From Hofstenia miamia (lineage: Eukaryota; Xenacoelomorpha; Acoela; Hofsteniidae), in assembly GCA_900660155.1 (NCBI GenBank), contig CABFPE010000233.1, forward strand, positions 633,457 through 667,409: a DNA stretch of 33,953 bases, written 5' to 3'. The notes below the pieces were generated by a model that was not told where the DNA came from, did not search any database, and saw only the letters and a list, made by a program, of their open reading frames with translations. Shown piece after piece: positions 1-12,364 of this stretch. Both the position numbers and the translations under genes were made by a program. How positions within the stretch are numbered: position 1 is the first letter of the stretch; the number at the start of each line of letters is the position of its first letter.

Positions 1-487
1 ATGATAGGAAAAAAGTGGTATTTTCCAATTTTTATTTGGTTAATTGATGTTAGCATTCATAATGCATGGATTCTGTACAATAGCACACAAGTATTAGGCA
101 TCTCATATCAAATTAGTTTTACTCTATCAAGATTTTCAAATAGTAATAAGTGATTTATATTTGTGAATTATTAAAATATAAATGCCTAATGAATATGAAG
201 TGCAAATAATACGAAAGCTTGATTTTCGTCGGCAAATATGTCAAAGTTACTTGTCTAGCTATGGAGAATTGCCATGTTCAAGAGGTCGAACCAAAAAAAT
301 GCGTACTGCTGGATTGTCAAGAGTGCCTGAATTTGTACGTTTTGATAAAAAAGATCATTGGATTATTTCTAATGAAAAGAGAAAAAGATGTACTGCAAAC
401 AATTGCAAAGGAATTGTGCGCACTTCTTGCATTAAATATGATGCTGGTTTGTGCATAAAATGTTTCATGCCATTTCACCTATTGTAA
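1..487 (+). pseudogene. piggyBac-like transposase, C-terminal part, decayed
   Basis: This is the end of a piggyBac-family (DDE_Tnp_1_7) cut-and-paste transposase, with the rest lying off the left edge. Two pieces are seen. Positions 1-153 in frame 1 read KKWYFPIFIWLIDVSIHNAW, matching the conserved helix around the third catalytic Asp (the D of LIDV), then reach a stop at 151-153. Positions 182-487 in another frame carry LDFRRQICQSYL and then a cysteine/histidine-rich tail (RCTANNC, TSC, LCIKCFMPFH) like the C-terminal zinc-binding domain of this family, ending at a natural stop. The frame change lies between about 90 and 215. A decayed intron (GT at about 91) or a deletion/frameshift would explain it. 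As it stands the gene cannot give one product. I am confident of the family, less so of the cause of the break. Confidence 0.8.
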
Positions 488-501
488 TGTAAATGCCTAG
501 C

Positions 502-517
502 GTTGCCATATGGCAAC
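502..517. repeat. 16-bp perfect palindrome after the piggyBac stop
   Basis: GTTGCCATATGGCAAC is its own reverse complement and lies 15 bases after the piggyBac-like stop codon. It could be part of the element's 3' untranslated or subterminal region. No function is established. Confidence 0.5.
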
Positions 518-3500
518 ACAGGGCTTTTTGAATCTTTCACATTAAAAATTGATTATTTTTTTAATTTAACTGCTATTACAGTATTTTGCATGTTTTGCAG
601 TATCTATTATTACAGATATATATTAAATATAAAAACTCAGGATAATTCGGGTTAACTTTGCAAGGGAAACTGTGCTTTGAAATTTTAAACAAGTCAGGTA
701 ATAAGTTACAGATTTTTGTAATAAATATCTGAGACAATATAGTGAAGCACACAATAAATTCAGCTTCTTTATATTGTGTTTGATCTTTGCAATTATTTAT
801 TTACTAACTCCCTTTAGATTTTGTCAATCAAAGAGTTTGTAAATGATAATTCTTGTGTAAGATCTGGTGACAATTCAGGAGGAAACTGCACTAGATCTAG
901 GGCAACAAATAGCTCTTTAACAGTGACAGCCTGAATCATGGCCACTTTAGGTTATTGTTAGGTGTAGGGAATAACATCTTATATTTGATCTGTTCATACA
1001 TGCACTTAAATTAACACCTTGCAAATATACTATGCCATCAGTAAACATGATTGCACAGCATTTATGTGCCTGTTATTTATTATTTATTTACATGAGCTGA
1101 GATAAGAGAACTCTGAGATAAATTGTTTATTGAGCTAGAACTTAATACTTGAGACACATAATTAACACCTTGGCAAGTAAGGATGGCTTCAAGGATTTGA
1201 CTTTGTAGTGATGCTGTGTGAGTTTGTCACTGCTGGAGTTCTTTTTGGAATGGAGGTCACTCTCTGCTATGGTAGACTTTGCAACCTTTTATCTACACTC
1301 TTGAGTTACCTAGTACTACTAGAGTAGCCAAAGCTCTCCCATGATTCTACAATATTTAATGATATCATATTCAACTATTTTTAGGGTGCATAGAGTGAGT
1401 TGTTGTATTTGTAGTGTAGGCATTGTTATTGACTAATTTGATTCAATAGACTGATTGCATTGCTGTTAATGAATATAATCAAGTTAATGAAATTATCCAC
1501 ACTAAAATTAATCATTTTATTATTATGCTTGTTTATATGTGTTTTAACTGATATTAATTTTGTACAAATGAGCAAATATACCTATAAAGATATAAAGGGT
1601 TTCCTATTATCCAATTTAAAGTGAGAGTATCATCAGAGAACTCAACTCTCATTGTTTCTAGCCAGGATATTCAAAGAGTTCTTAAATATACATTGAATGT
1701 ATCAACTAACTGTACCTTCAAAAAACTAGTTACAATGTACCAGATTTCTCAACATTGGACTTCAAATTGCATCTGAACTTTTGAGCTGCTATGACAGAAT
1801 CTTCTTTTTCATTCATATGGAGTTCTAACATATAATTAGTAATAGTCATAAATGGAGGGTATCTACTATAGAATGTAAAAATTCTTTGCTTCACCACATT
1901 TCCTGTTGTGACATTTATAGTAAGTATTGCCTAAATATTATATTGCAATAATTAGTTTGCATTAATGTGCTAAATTACCAAGTTGTTCACAATTTTTTGT
2001 ATAAATAAATCCTTCACTTAGCACTAATAATGTGCCCTTGTTTGAAGTAATGTAACCCAACAATTTACATTTTTAAGCTATTCAACAAGTATAAAATTGT
2101 AGAGCACCACCAATTTAGACATGTTATCCTTTATACTTTTTTTAGGGATACCCCTTTTAAATTTAGAAAAATTCATTCAAATTGTACAATAAAAAATTAT
2201 AAAAGTCAATTCTTTAGTAGTTTTTTTTCAAAGATCTTGTTTTTGTGAAATATATTTCATTAAACTTTTGGAAAAGAACCATTACTAGGTCCAATGATCA
2301 TATAGAGAAGACCTACTTATTTACTTTGCTGTGTTGGTAGCACTATTTACCAGGGCTTTTTTGCAACTCAGACTTAAGAACCAAGGATTTCTTTCCCCTA
2401 TAAAATAATTGGTTTTTGTGCAAGAATTTCCCACATCAGCTCCATCAAATTAAAACATTCAGTAATGTAATGGTTTTTGCAGTTAGATATGATTCAATTC
2501 ATTACAATTAATTCCTAATTTATTGTGATATCAACCTCTGCATTGACAAACATTTTGCTATTGGTAATTTAAAATTATTAAATATTCAAATGTACACTAT
2601 TTAAATGATTTTTTAAATACCTCAAATGATGTATTATGATTAGACAAACTGCACTATTTTTAAATGTTGAAAATTTCTGCTGCACAGTATTTCTGGATTT
2701 ACTTATTACTGTACAAAAGGTCACAAGGCACCTGCTAGTATTTATGGTATGCTTTAGTGCTATGTTTTGTTATACATTACCTGTTTTCTTTTCTTTAAAT
2801 ATGTTGTCTTTGTTAGATAACATTCAATAGATTTTACTCAACTTTTATTTCTTGTTGTGTAGGTTATTTCCTAAAATGTTTTTCTAAATTAACTGATAAT
2901 TGCTGAGGATGCCTTGTTCAGGTACAGCTTTACATGTTCACACATCAGCACTTTAGCAGGCTTAGGATCAGGGCTTTTACACAACTGCTGGCCATTCTCT
3001 ATGTTTTATACTTTATTGCAGCACCTAAATTGCATGAGCTGAGGCCTGCCCTGAGTTTAGAATTTTTCAAGCACATAGGGTACACTTTGCACCCAAGATG
3101 TTTTAGGGCTTCTCTCTCTTCATTCAAATTAGGGCTCCTTCTAAAATGCCACTTTCTAAAAAGGTTGTCTGTTTCAGGTCAGCCAAGTGTGGCCATGCAC
3201 CCATCCTTTAACTTATCTCCCATCTACCTTCAACTTTCAATAGGAATAAGTTCATTTAGCTTGGAGGCAGCCATTAATTATTGAGACATGGGCAAATCCT
3301 GGTGCAGATTTCCATGCTGATGCCATATTAGTTTTCTGGCCGATTTTGCTTACTTTGTTATACCTCTGTTATAAAACAATGCCTTACAAAAAATAAGCTG
3401 ATGTTTAGAAAATTTCTATAGGACTATAGGCCTAGTTACATAAAGGAAACTATCTGCAGTTCAAATAAGGCTTAGGCAATGTTGTCAGTTTTTTTTTACA

Positions 3501-4634
3501 CTGGAATACTCCACATCATTTACAAGAGAGTCTTTTTTATTCTGAAGCTCATTTTTGCTCCTTGACCTTAATGGATTTGGAGCAAGAGAAAAGAAACTCA
3601 ATACTAAATTGTGCTGAATATGCTGCTGAAAAAATCAACCCTTCTCTTTAGGTGAGTCATTCTCATCCTTTGTATCAGATATTTTATTATTTGAAAAAAA
3701 TAATTTTCTCACTTACCAAAATGATTTATAGCTTAGATTTGAAAAGAATAGAAATTACAATCTCTTAATAGTATAAATAAGTATAAAATTATGCAATTCA
3801 CATTGAAGAACTATTTTCGAGTTTTCAAAAAAAGAATAAATACATTTTCACTAAAGTAAATGTACAATAATTTCTAGTTTATATTATAGAAGATATTTTT
3901 TAAGATTTTAAATATTTAGTTTTTTTAATTTACTAATCAAAAATAGTGTCAGTGTTTCAGTTTTTTTTAAAAATCTTTATTTTCTACTTACTACTTTGTT
4001 GTTTCTAGTGCACACCATATTAATATGCACTACAAAAATTCATAATCATACAGAGAACTGGGGTTTTTTTACCTCCTTAAGTACTCAATAACTTTTTGTT
4101 GATTGAGTAATGAGGTGTGTTACTAAATATAATAGTCATGCAATTAGAAATTTAAAATTCTACAATGCAAATACCAACTAAACCATTATCAAAAAGGCTA
4201 GGATTAAATAATTTTGTAATCTACCCCCCTATCACAGGGTGTGCATGAAAAACCTCGAACCTGATTTACCGTGTAAGCCAATCAAATTAGAGTCATAATA
4301 GAGGTGGCAAATAGCAAAGACATCAATTTTAATAGTATAAATATAAACATTTCAATGCTAATATGGACTAAAAATATTTAATGTTGAACATTTAGAATTA
4401 TTACATTGTTTAGGTTTACGTACCTCATATTTTTAGATACTATTTATGATATATATAATGGAATATCTTAAAACGAAAACTGGAAAGCCTTTTTTACTTC
4501 ACAATGATTATTTTTAATATATTGAGCGCGAAAAAATCATAGTTTTTTGGAAGTGCAATGTTAGTGGCTGTAAAGGTTGAGGCATTACATTTAATGATGT
4601 ATTTGATCTTTCAGGTATAAACTTTAGTTAATTT
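518..4634. other. Long AT-rich stretch without a recognisable gene
   Basis: I see no coding region or RNA gene that I can support here. Several open frames of 60 to 116 codons occur, the longest at 2934-3284 on the plus strand. None shows a family motif, a convincing splice context or a terminal repeat. The sequence is a typical AT-rich mix with short runs of A and T. The segment at about 2930-3290 is less AT-rich than its surroundings and might be a very old repeat. Confidence 0.5.
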
Positions 4635-5470
4635 TTCAGCAACACTTTTTAAGGCCTGCATAACCATTCCCCTGATAAAGCGTAAAGCACGCATTGTCAT
4701 TCAAGATTTCACATCTGAGCACCCATATGCACCTCCAGCGCAACTTATCAAATCAACGCTAACTCAAATCCCAACAGATGCTGCATCTTTACTTCCAACT
4801 GTAGCATCGCTTTGTTAAATTCAATGTACAGTCATACTTTATATCGATTCTGAAGAAACACTTCAAGGTAAATTTTAGGAGACAATTTCAAACACTATCG
4901 GGCACAAAGAAGAAAAGAGGGCTTCGGTTTTCAGACTCGCTTTACAGATATCCCTACTGAATTGACATTTACAGAATGTGGTAAAAGGTTTTTGTTCCAT
5001 GATGGCTACCATTCTGGAAAAAGAATTATTTTACTCTCATCAGATTTTCAATTACGAATTCTTTGCAATTCAAAAGAAATCCTATGTGACGGCACATTCA
5101 AAACGGTTCCTGCATTGTATTATCAGTTGTACACTATTGGATCTACAATAGGTAGAAAATCTCATTTTATTTTCAGTTAATGCTTCACTTATTTATGTAT
5201 TTTTTTTCATCTGTTCCAATTTTCAACATTTAAATTTAGGTGGCAAATTTATCTCTCTGTTATTTGCTTTACTGCCGAGCAAAGAAAGCAGTATTTATAG
5301 CGTAATGTTTGGGGAAATCTGAAAGCAGTGCGCACTTATTGGATTACAGTTTAATCCAGAACACATTTCACTTGACTTTGAATTAGCTGTGTTCAATATT
5401 GTAGAGGCCAATTTTCCATCAACACAAATCCACGGCTGTTTCTTCCATTATTGTAATGCAATATTGAGGT
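4635..5470 (+). pseudogene. MULE-type (Mutator-like) transposase, broken
   Basis: These are remains of a Mutator-like DDE transposase of the kind often joined to a FLYWCH zinc finger. The clearest piece, open from about 4914 to 5180, contains ILCDGTFKTVPALYYQLYTI, the conserved first catalytic Asp block. After a gap, about 5238-5470 reads in one frame through LLFALLPSKESS, SLDFELAVFN (second catalytic Asp) and IHGCFFHYCNAILR (the conserved C/H block), interrupted by one TGA near 5320. Between the two blocks a GT at about 5152 and a pyrimidine-rich AG at about 5239 look like a former intron. Upstream, 4640-4820 resembles the linker region (LPTVASL) in yet another frame. The third catalytic acid and terminal repeats were not found. 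Gene family is clear, boundaries approximate. Confidence 0.75.
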
Positions 5471-5830
5471 AGAACGAAAATTATTTATAAAATCTTTATC
5501 CCTAAATTTAGACAAGTACAAGAAAAAATCTTGATTGTGTTACATAGACGTAATAGAACAATACGAAAGATCTTGAAAGTGTTGATGGCATTCCAATTCC
5601 TAGAAACAACTCAAATTGTAATTTTTTCTGAAAATTTTATGATTTAGTCAAAATACATTTTCCATGTCTGCAAGTGATGTTTGACTATTATGAGAAATAC
5701 GTTTATATATCATACTTTTTAATAATTTCAGAATTGGTTTTGAGGTTTCCGCTGTGTACTATAGTACATTATTCCAAGTGATCTCTCTGTACACCAAATT
5801 CGAATTAACCATAGTACGGAGTGGACCCTA

Positions 5831-5837
<7 letters not shown>

Positions 5838-5861
<24 letters not shown>
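5838..5861. repeat. TA microsatellite at Tc1 insertion site
   Basis: A simple run of alternating T and A directly abuts the left end of the Tc1 element. Tc1 elements insert at TA, so such runs are natural targets. Confidence 0.9.
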
Positions 5862-5868
<7 letters not shown>

Positions 5869-7214
5869 GGCCCAAAATTTTGGGAACAGTAACCTGTGTT
5901 TTATGCTATTTCCTGGAATCTTCGAAAAATTCCTCGAATTCCCAATTTTTTCTTAGAATTTACAACAGATTCATTTCGCCAATCAAATTAACACAACTTT
6001 AGATTTACACATAATACATTTTCACTGAAAAAGCACTATCATTATAGTTTGAAATATGGTCCGTGGTAGTGAAATTTCACCAACAAAGCGTGCTCAAACT
6101 CATATCTTATACGAGGAGGGGTACAATTATCGCGCTATAGCTGTTAGAATAGGCGTGTCAGTATTTTTGGTATCCATAAGTGTTACTCGCTATCAGCAAT
6201 TGCAAAATTTTTCCTCTTGTAAGCGGTCTGGAAGACCAAAAGTGTTGTCCTCAGACTGACCGTCTCATTCACCGTTACCTCAACCATTCTCTTCATCTTA
6301 TAAAGTCAAAGCGATTCTACGTGCGGTAGTGCAGAATGTATTAACATGCACCATTACGCGTCGATTGAATACCACCTTTGACTTTCAATCGTGCAAACCG
6401 GCAGCCAAACCCTGATTGGCTTCAAAGAACATTCGAGACCGGTTGCGCTTCTGCAGGCAATACCAAGACTACACCCATGAAATGTGGCATCAAGTAATGT
6501 TTAGTGACGAATTCAAAATTTGCCAGTTTACATCATACCGGCCACACGTTCGACGACCAAGAAACCAAAGATTCAACACACATTACACTCAACAAACTGT
6601 CCGCTCAGCACCTTCTGTGATGCTTTGGGGTGCTATAACTGCGAATGGGCGTACTGGTCTGAATTTTGTTCCTCACAAGACAGTCACAGCCAAGGCCTAG
6701 TTCAAAATAATTCAGGAGAAAGTTCCCATGTTTATGCAGCTTCGCAGAACATCTGTACTACAACAAGATGGTGCTCCTTGCCACAGCGCCAAGGTTGTGA
6801 AACTGGTTTGCATCACAAGATTTTCGGCTCCTTGAGAACTGGTCGGGAAACTCCCCAGACCTCAACGTCATAGAAAACTGCTGGCATCACATCAAAAACT
6901 GTGTGAGGAAGCGTCAATGCACATCCCTCGACTATCTGAACTAGCAAATTAAAGTGGTATTGTGCACAGAGATTACTGATGATTATTGTAGAAAGCTGGT
7001 CGAGTCAATGTCAAATCACATTGCTGTGTGTTTGGCCAATAATGGCGGACATACAAAATATTAGTGAGTTTTTCTGAATTAACTATTTACTTTCTACACG
7101 GTGTTATCATATTGTTTCACCATTGTGTTATATTGTTTCTTCATTGCGTTTTTTAGTGTAAAATACAAAAATTTCTAAATTTGGAAAATGTTCCCAAACT
7201 TTTGGCCAGTACTG
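5862..7214 (+). mobile_element. Tc1-like DNA transposon, full length but inactive
   Basis: A 1353-bp element bounded by inverted terminal repeats. The left end starts TAGTACTGGCCCAAAATTTT and the right end, read inward from 7214, starts CAGTACTGGCCAAAAGTTT, each flanked by TA as expected for this superfamily. The left end has T in place of the usual initial C. The interior codes, in pieces, for a Tc1 transposase: helix-turn-helix region from 6056, GRPKVLS at about 6230, then the catalytic core. Size and ends are normal for the group. Stops and frameshifts make it non-autonomous. Confidence 0.9.
6056..7070 (+). pseudogene. Tc1 transposase, frameshifted
   Basis: This is a DDE transposase that would bind the element's own ends and cut at TA. 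The N-terminal block at 6056-6259 (MVRGSEISPTKRAQ, then IAVRIGVS) is the DNA-binding region, ending at a stop just after GRPKVLSSD. A second open block at 6416-6700 carries MFSDEFKI (first catalytic Asp) and SVMLWGAITANGRTGL. Further on, in shifted frames, come QQDGAPCHSAK (second Asp, about 6760) and SPDLNVIENCWHHIKN (the final Glu, about 6855-6905). At least three disruptions separate these blocks. All catalytic positions are still visible, which argues for moderate rather than great age. Confidence 0.85.
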
Positions 7215-7216
7215 TA

Positions 7217-8277
7217 TATCGACTGAAAATAATTTTTTTATTGTAATGAAATTGTTGCGAATTCATTAATAGGGCATGAGAGCAATCGAAGGTGGATTTA
7301 AGTAATTCGAATAGTTGCTGTAACCGCTCTCTTTTAATACCACTATTTTTATAGTTGACTCTTCATATTTCCGTGATCCGTGATAATTTCAATCATCCAA
7401 AAATTAATACTTCTTTTATACTTGATTTACATAAATATACTTTATATCTTGTAATTTTTGATAATAGATAATTTTTTTATTCCTTCCTAGTTTTATATGG
7501 TATTGCGCTTAATTATATAACGCGTGCTATCCCGTGTGCTACGAATTTAGTTAATTATGTAAGGTTATTAGTTAATAGCAATTTTTTTAAATTTTTTATG
7601 CATTTTATTGCATTTCTCATAGTTTTTTCCTCTATATTAGTGTTTATTTTGTCTGAGTGTTCCGCGGTGCACCTTATTCTATACCTTCGCATATTAAAGA
7701 ATATAATTTATGCATGTGCGAATGGAATTTAGGTTAGAAAATAATTATTCAACATCAATTTTACTGTGCTTTAGTTAATTACTATTTTTTATTTCATTTG
7801 ATGGTTCATTCATGCGTTGGTGTTGTAACACCAAGTTGTTGTTTGTGTTGGTAATGAGAAAGCAAAGAAATTATAAATTTGTAGCAAGCTTCTATATAAA
7901 ATATGGAATTTGATGCATATATGCAATTTGAGTATTTATGCAATATTTGTAGATTACAAAAATGTTAAACAATAAATTATTTGATTTCCATAGTCGTAGG
8001 CATAAAAATAGAAAAATCTGTATTGTGTGAAAATAGACAATTATGTTTAAGAAATTTTACTTTTATCATGTTACAACTAATTTTCTTGAAATTGCCAGTT
8101 AGAGAACTAAATAAAATGTAAGGTTTATCCTAGACGTGTTGTTACTCAGTGAAATCTTGTATTATTTTTGCACTAAAGTTGGTTTTTTACTGTGCAATTA
8201 TTTTTGAAAATGAATTAAATGCATCGATTTTACATATTTTTTTAAGTTCACAAATAAATACTGTTTAATATTTTAGA
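7217..8277. other. Upstream flank of the TMCO3 gene, no gene seen
   Basis: An AT-rich stretch without open frames of interest. It should hold the promoter and 5' untranslated region of the gene starting at 8278, but I cannot place a TATA box or start site with any reliability in such AT-rich DNA. Confidence 0.4.
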
Positions 8278-8418
8278 ATGAAATTTATGGTTTTCGTTCT
8301 TTCACTTGGTATTTGTAATGCTAATGATTGGGTTGCTCATAACTGCAAGAATTTACGATCGGTGTTAGATGCCAAGCAGCGTGTTTTAGAAAAACTTTTG
8401 TCAGATACACGTGGACAG
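8278..8418 (+). CDS. TMCO3: TMCO3-like gene, exon 1 (signal peptide)
   Basis: 47 codons from ATG to CAG, followed by the donor GTGAGA. The first 15 residues (MKFMVFVLSLGICNA) form a typical hydrophobic secretion signal with likely cleavage after Ala-15. Then DWVAHNCKNLRSVLDAKQRVLEKLL begins the helical region, comparable to the vertebrate DSCRKL segment. The bases just before the start read TATTTTAG then A and the ATG, which looks like a splice acceptor one base upstream. A 5' untranslated exon or trans-splicing is therefore possible. Below the length at which open frames are usually listed, but well supported by the phase match to the next exon. Confidence 0.75.
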
Positions 8419-11158
8419 GTGAGAAATTTGAATTAATAATTTAATTTTATGCTATTCTGTCATAACATGATTAATAAATTGGCTAAAGCATTTTTTTTTA
8501 TTGAGATCACTTTTTTTATTTAATAAATTAATATAAAATTCATAGGTTTCCTGTAAGTCTCGAGATTCATTTATTGAATTGTTGCCACACAAGTGCATTT
8601 TGTAGATAAAAGCATTTACATAATTATATGAAATAACTTAGTTTAAACAAAATTATTTTTTTGGCGTACGAACAATTATATCTGTTTACCATTCAATTAA
8701 TATTATAGTGTGACATAGAGTTGCACAATTCAGATGCATAGTGGCGCGTCTAATTGTTAGGTTTTATTATTCACGGGGAATAATTCGAAATTTCATGATT
8801 CTGAATCATTGTGTTTCGGTTTTTGTTTCGTGTATGCAATTATTTATATTATTATAGTAGTTTAGTTAAATACCACAGGTTTGTAAATTTGTTGAAATTT
8901 GAACCAATAATCAGTGAAACTTTCACTGCGAAAGCGTGTTCAGTGCATCGTATTGCTTTCATCACTTATTTTAGAATATTACAAAGCAGTTTTTGTTTTC
9001 ACTGCCTCTATAGTGGGGGCTCCCAAACGCAGTCCTAACTTTAGAACTGGATGGTACCGACCAGTTCTGGTCCTGAAGCCCTAGGAATCGAGTAACAAAG
9101 AGCTTTATAGTTTAGACTCCTGCAGGACTGCAACCGGCCCCTCCAACGCCCCCGGATTGGTGGCGGAAGCCTGGTGTCTTCCTTCGTCGCCTATCAATGC
9201 TCGATTGCAAAGGTTGGGGTGACAGGTCTTAATATGCCGTAAGTACCAACCTTTGCTCTTGTACGACTTGTAGCATCCCTTCGCTTCACACTTCCAGCAA
9301 TTAGCATCAGCTATAGTCGTGGAGCTCTGCGTATGGTCATTTCTGACATGACGATTTAACGCCTTTTGGGCAGAAAACATACGCGCACACTCCGTGCACC
9401 TCAGGTGTCTCGTACTGGCTTGTGTGAGCCTCGGTACTGCTGCATAAGCCGCCCCAGCAATTCTATCCCGTAGCACCGCTGAGTCCCCGTTGATTGACTC
9501 TAATAGGCTGCTAACAACCTCTCTCGCGTTTCTTGAATGAGTGCACGATGTGGTCAAAGTGGAAAACAGTTGAGACTCCCCCAGAGTAACACCCATTAAC
9601 CACTGCACATCAAGTACAAGCCGTTTCTCCCAGCACTGACTCTTGCGTGCACTGACAACGTGGCCATTTCCTTCAGGAACAATTGATGCTTTTGTCATAC
9701 TAAGCTCTAGGAACTCGCCACTATTTATGCTTTCTCTGTGCGCCAGCATCCGGCTTACAAAAAGTAAGCGCTTACGTGCTATTATAGTGCGCACTTGTTG
9801 GAAAGGCATAAGTCCGTGTACTTGTTCCTTTGTGAGCTTTTCCCATAAGGAGACTCCACAAAAAACCCTTTTACAGGTATTCATGGAAGCCTCAAGCATC
9901 TCAAGTTCCCTACAAGATTCTGCCCAGGTTTCACACGCATACGTTAGTGTGGGTACCATCACGCCTCGTAGGAGTAAGAAGGAGAGTGCTTTGCCAAGCC
10001 CATTCTGACGTGCTACTCGCCGATAACGTATGATCTTGCCAAGTACATTTTTACACCGATGTCTTGCTTCGGAGAGGGCTGTCCCAGCAGTGCTGATTAT
10101 CGAGCCTAAGTACTTAAACTCTGATACGAATTCAATGTTCTTTCCAGAGACATGAACTCTATCAGACGTTCTTTCCGATGCTTTTGATAACCACATGCAC
10201 TTGGTCTTTGGTACAGAGATATTAATACCTAGTGGCGCTAGAACTGTAACTAGGCCATCTAGATAGCTCTGTATTTGTTCCTCAGACCGGCCGAAAAGAC
10301 AGAGATCGTCAGCATACTCTATGTGCTTAAGTTCCACTTCCCCTTGTCCAAAGAAAGAGTTAAAAACAATTCCTTTGGGGGTTCCATGGAGTCCCTCACA
10401 GATCAGAAAGTGGAAAAGGAGGTTAAATAAGCACGGGCCGAGGACACATCCTTGTCGGACTCCACGCTCAAGTTTAAAACTTACTTGTGGACGTTCGCCG
10501 CGAATGTGTGCTATCGGTGTGTCATGCAAAGACTTTATGATCGCAATTATCCGTTTTGGTACGCCAATTGCTAATAGACACTGCCAAATTACTTGCCTTG
10601 GTACGGAATCAAAGGCCTTTTGTAGGTCAATGAAACACGCAAGAAGGTTTTCTTTCCGTAGTCTAGAAGCCTCCTGTGCTTGCCGCAGCACATGTATGGC
10701 CTGTATAGTTGACTTGCCAGCCCTAAAGCCAAATTGAGTAGGTGGCAGCACATGTTTCTCTAGAAGTATTTTCTCCAATCTGTTAAGCAGAATTTTTGCA
10801 AATATTTTTCCTCCGACATCCACTAAGAAAATGGTGCGGTAATTGTTAGGGTCGAGTCGGCTTCCCTTTTTATGCAAGAAGATAACTTCTGCATCACACC
10901 ATAGTCTAGGGCCTCTATAGTAAATATTTTGCAACCATTATGCTTTCGTCGAAATGGGCATACATTTGCCGTTTAACCCACGTATAAATCTCACGTCTAG
11001 TTTTTATTTCAAATATTTACTAAGCAAATTCATTAATATTTTAGGTGATCTAACTCCCATACTACACAAACCAATATAATAAATGCATATTTTTCGTGTT
11101 CACGAACTCGTGTTTGAAACATTTTAGTAGGTGTCTATATATATATATATATACACTC

Positions 11159-11193
<35 letters not shown>

Positions 11194-12325
11194 AATCGAA
11201 AATCATCATCAGAATACTAAATTTGCGGTAATAATATTTTTAATGGAACTATTTACGAACAAATTGACTGTATGGCAATGGGATTGCCATTAGGTCCTTC
11301 CATGGCTAGCTTTGCCATGGATATAATTGAAAAAGAAATTAAAACACTGGTATATTACAGATACGTTGATGATATATTTACTATGTTTGAAGATAAAGAA
11401 AATGTAGAAAATTTTATGCAATTTTTAAATGGATGCCTACCTGAAATACAACTTACAATAGAAGAAGAACAAAATCGCAATCTAAATTTTCTAAATGTAA
11501 CAATAACGTTGAACCACCACCAATACGAAACAAAATGTATCGCAAGCCCTAAAATACCATGTTGTACATTCCTTATCAATCTTTTTGTGACCCAAAGTAC
11601 AAAATAAACACGATTCAGTGCTTATTAAATCGAATTATTAAAATTTCTTCAAATTATAATAACATGATGGAATCCATAATTGAATTATATGAAATATTGG
11701 AAAAGAACAGCTATCCACATAAATTGATTAATATTGTTGACAAAGCTCATCTCAAAGTCTATTGAATGTAACCAAGCAAATGATGAATATAAAATACCAA
11801 TATATCGGAAGCTACCTTATATTGAGGACCATCAAAATCTCTTAAAAGCACAGATTTAGATCATTAATACAGGATTGACATTTACTAAGTTAACACCAAT
11901 TTTGCAATCAAAGAAGACGTCAGACATTTTTAAGAATAAGGATCCTATCGAAAAAATGCTAGTTTCCTCACTTGTCTAAATACAATTGTGAAGAATGCAA
12001 TATTTCATAAGTCGGGGAAACTAAGCGCCATTTTGTAACTAGGATCAATGAACATCTATGAGGTCATCAAATCTCAGAAATATATATGCATCAACATCAT
12101 ACTAAAAATAACAATTTTAATATAATAATGAGAACGCCAACACGAAGATTGCAGAAGCTTTAATAATTAAGAACCATAACAAAGATCAATTATTGAACAA
12201 GCAACAAAGTAATATGAACATATTAAATTTATTTTAAGTGTATGAAAATTTAAACATCATCAAATTTTAATGTAGTATATTGTAAATATTATTCCCACAA
12301 ATTTTGTATTTTGATAATAATTTTC

Positions 12326-12364
<39 letters not shown>

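Noticed and set aside
2934..3284. 116-codon open frame on the plus strand
   Set aside because: No family motif, no splice context or conserved block. The hydrophobic content is what translated AT-rich DNA usually gives.
8738..8760. AGTGGCGCGTCTAA resembling the end of the 21715 MITE
   Set aside because: Only about 13 bases match and no opposite end was found nearby.
9643..10737. Plus-strand frames of 121 and 138 codons
   Set aside because: They are antisense shadows of the minus-strand LINE reverse transcriptase.
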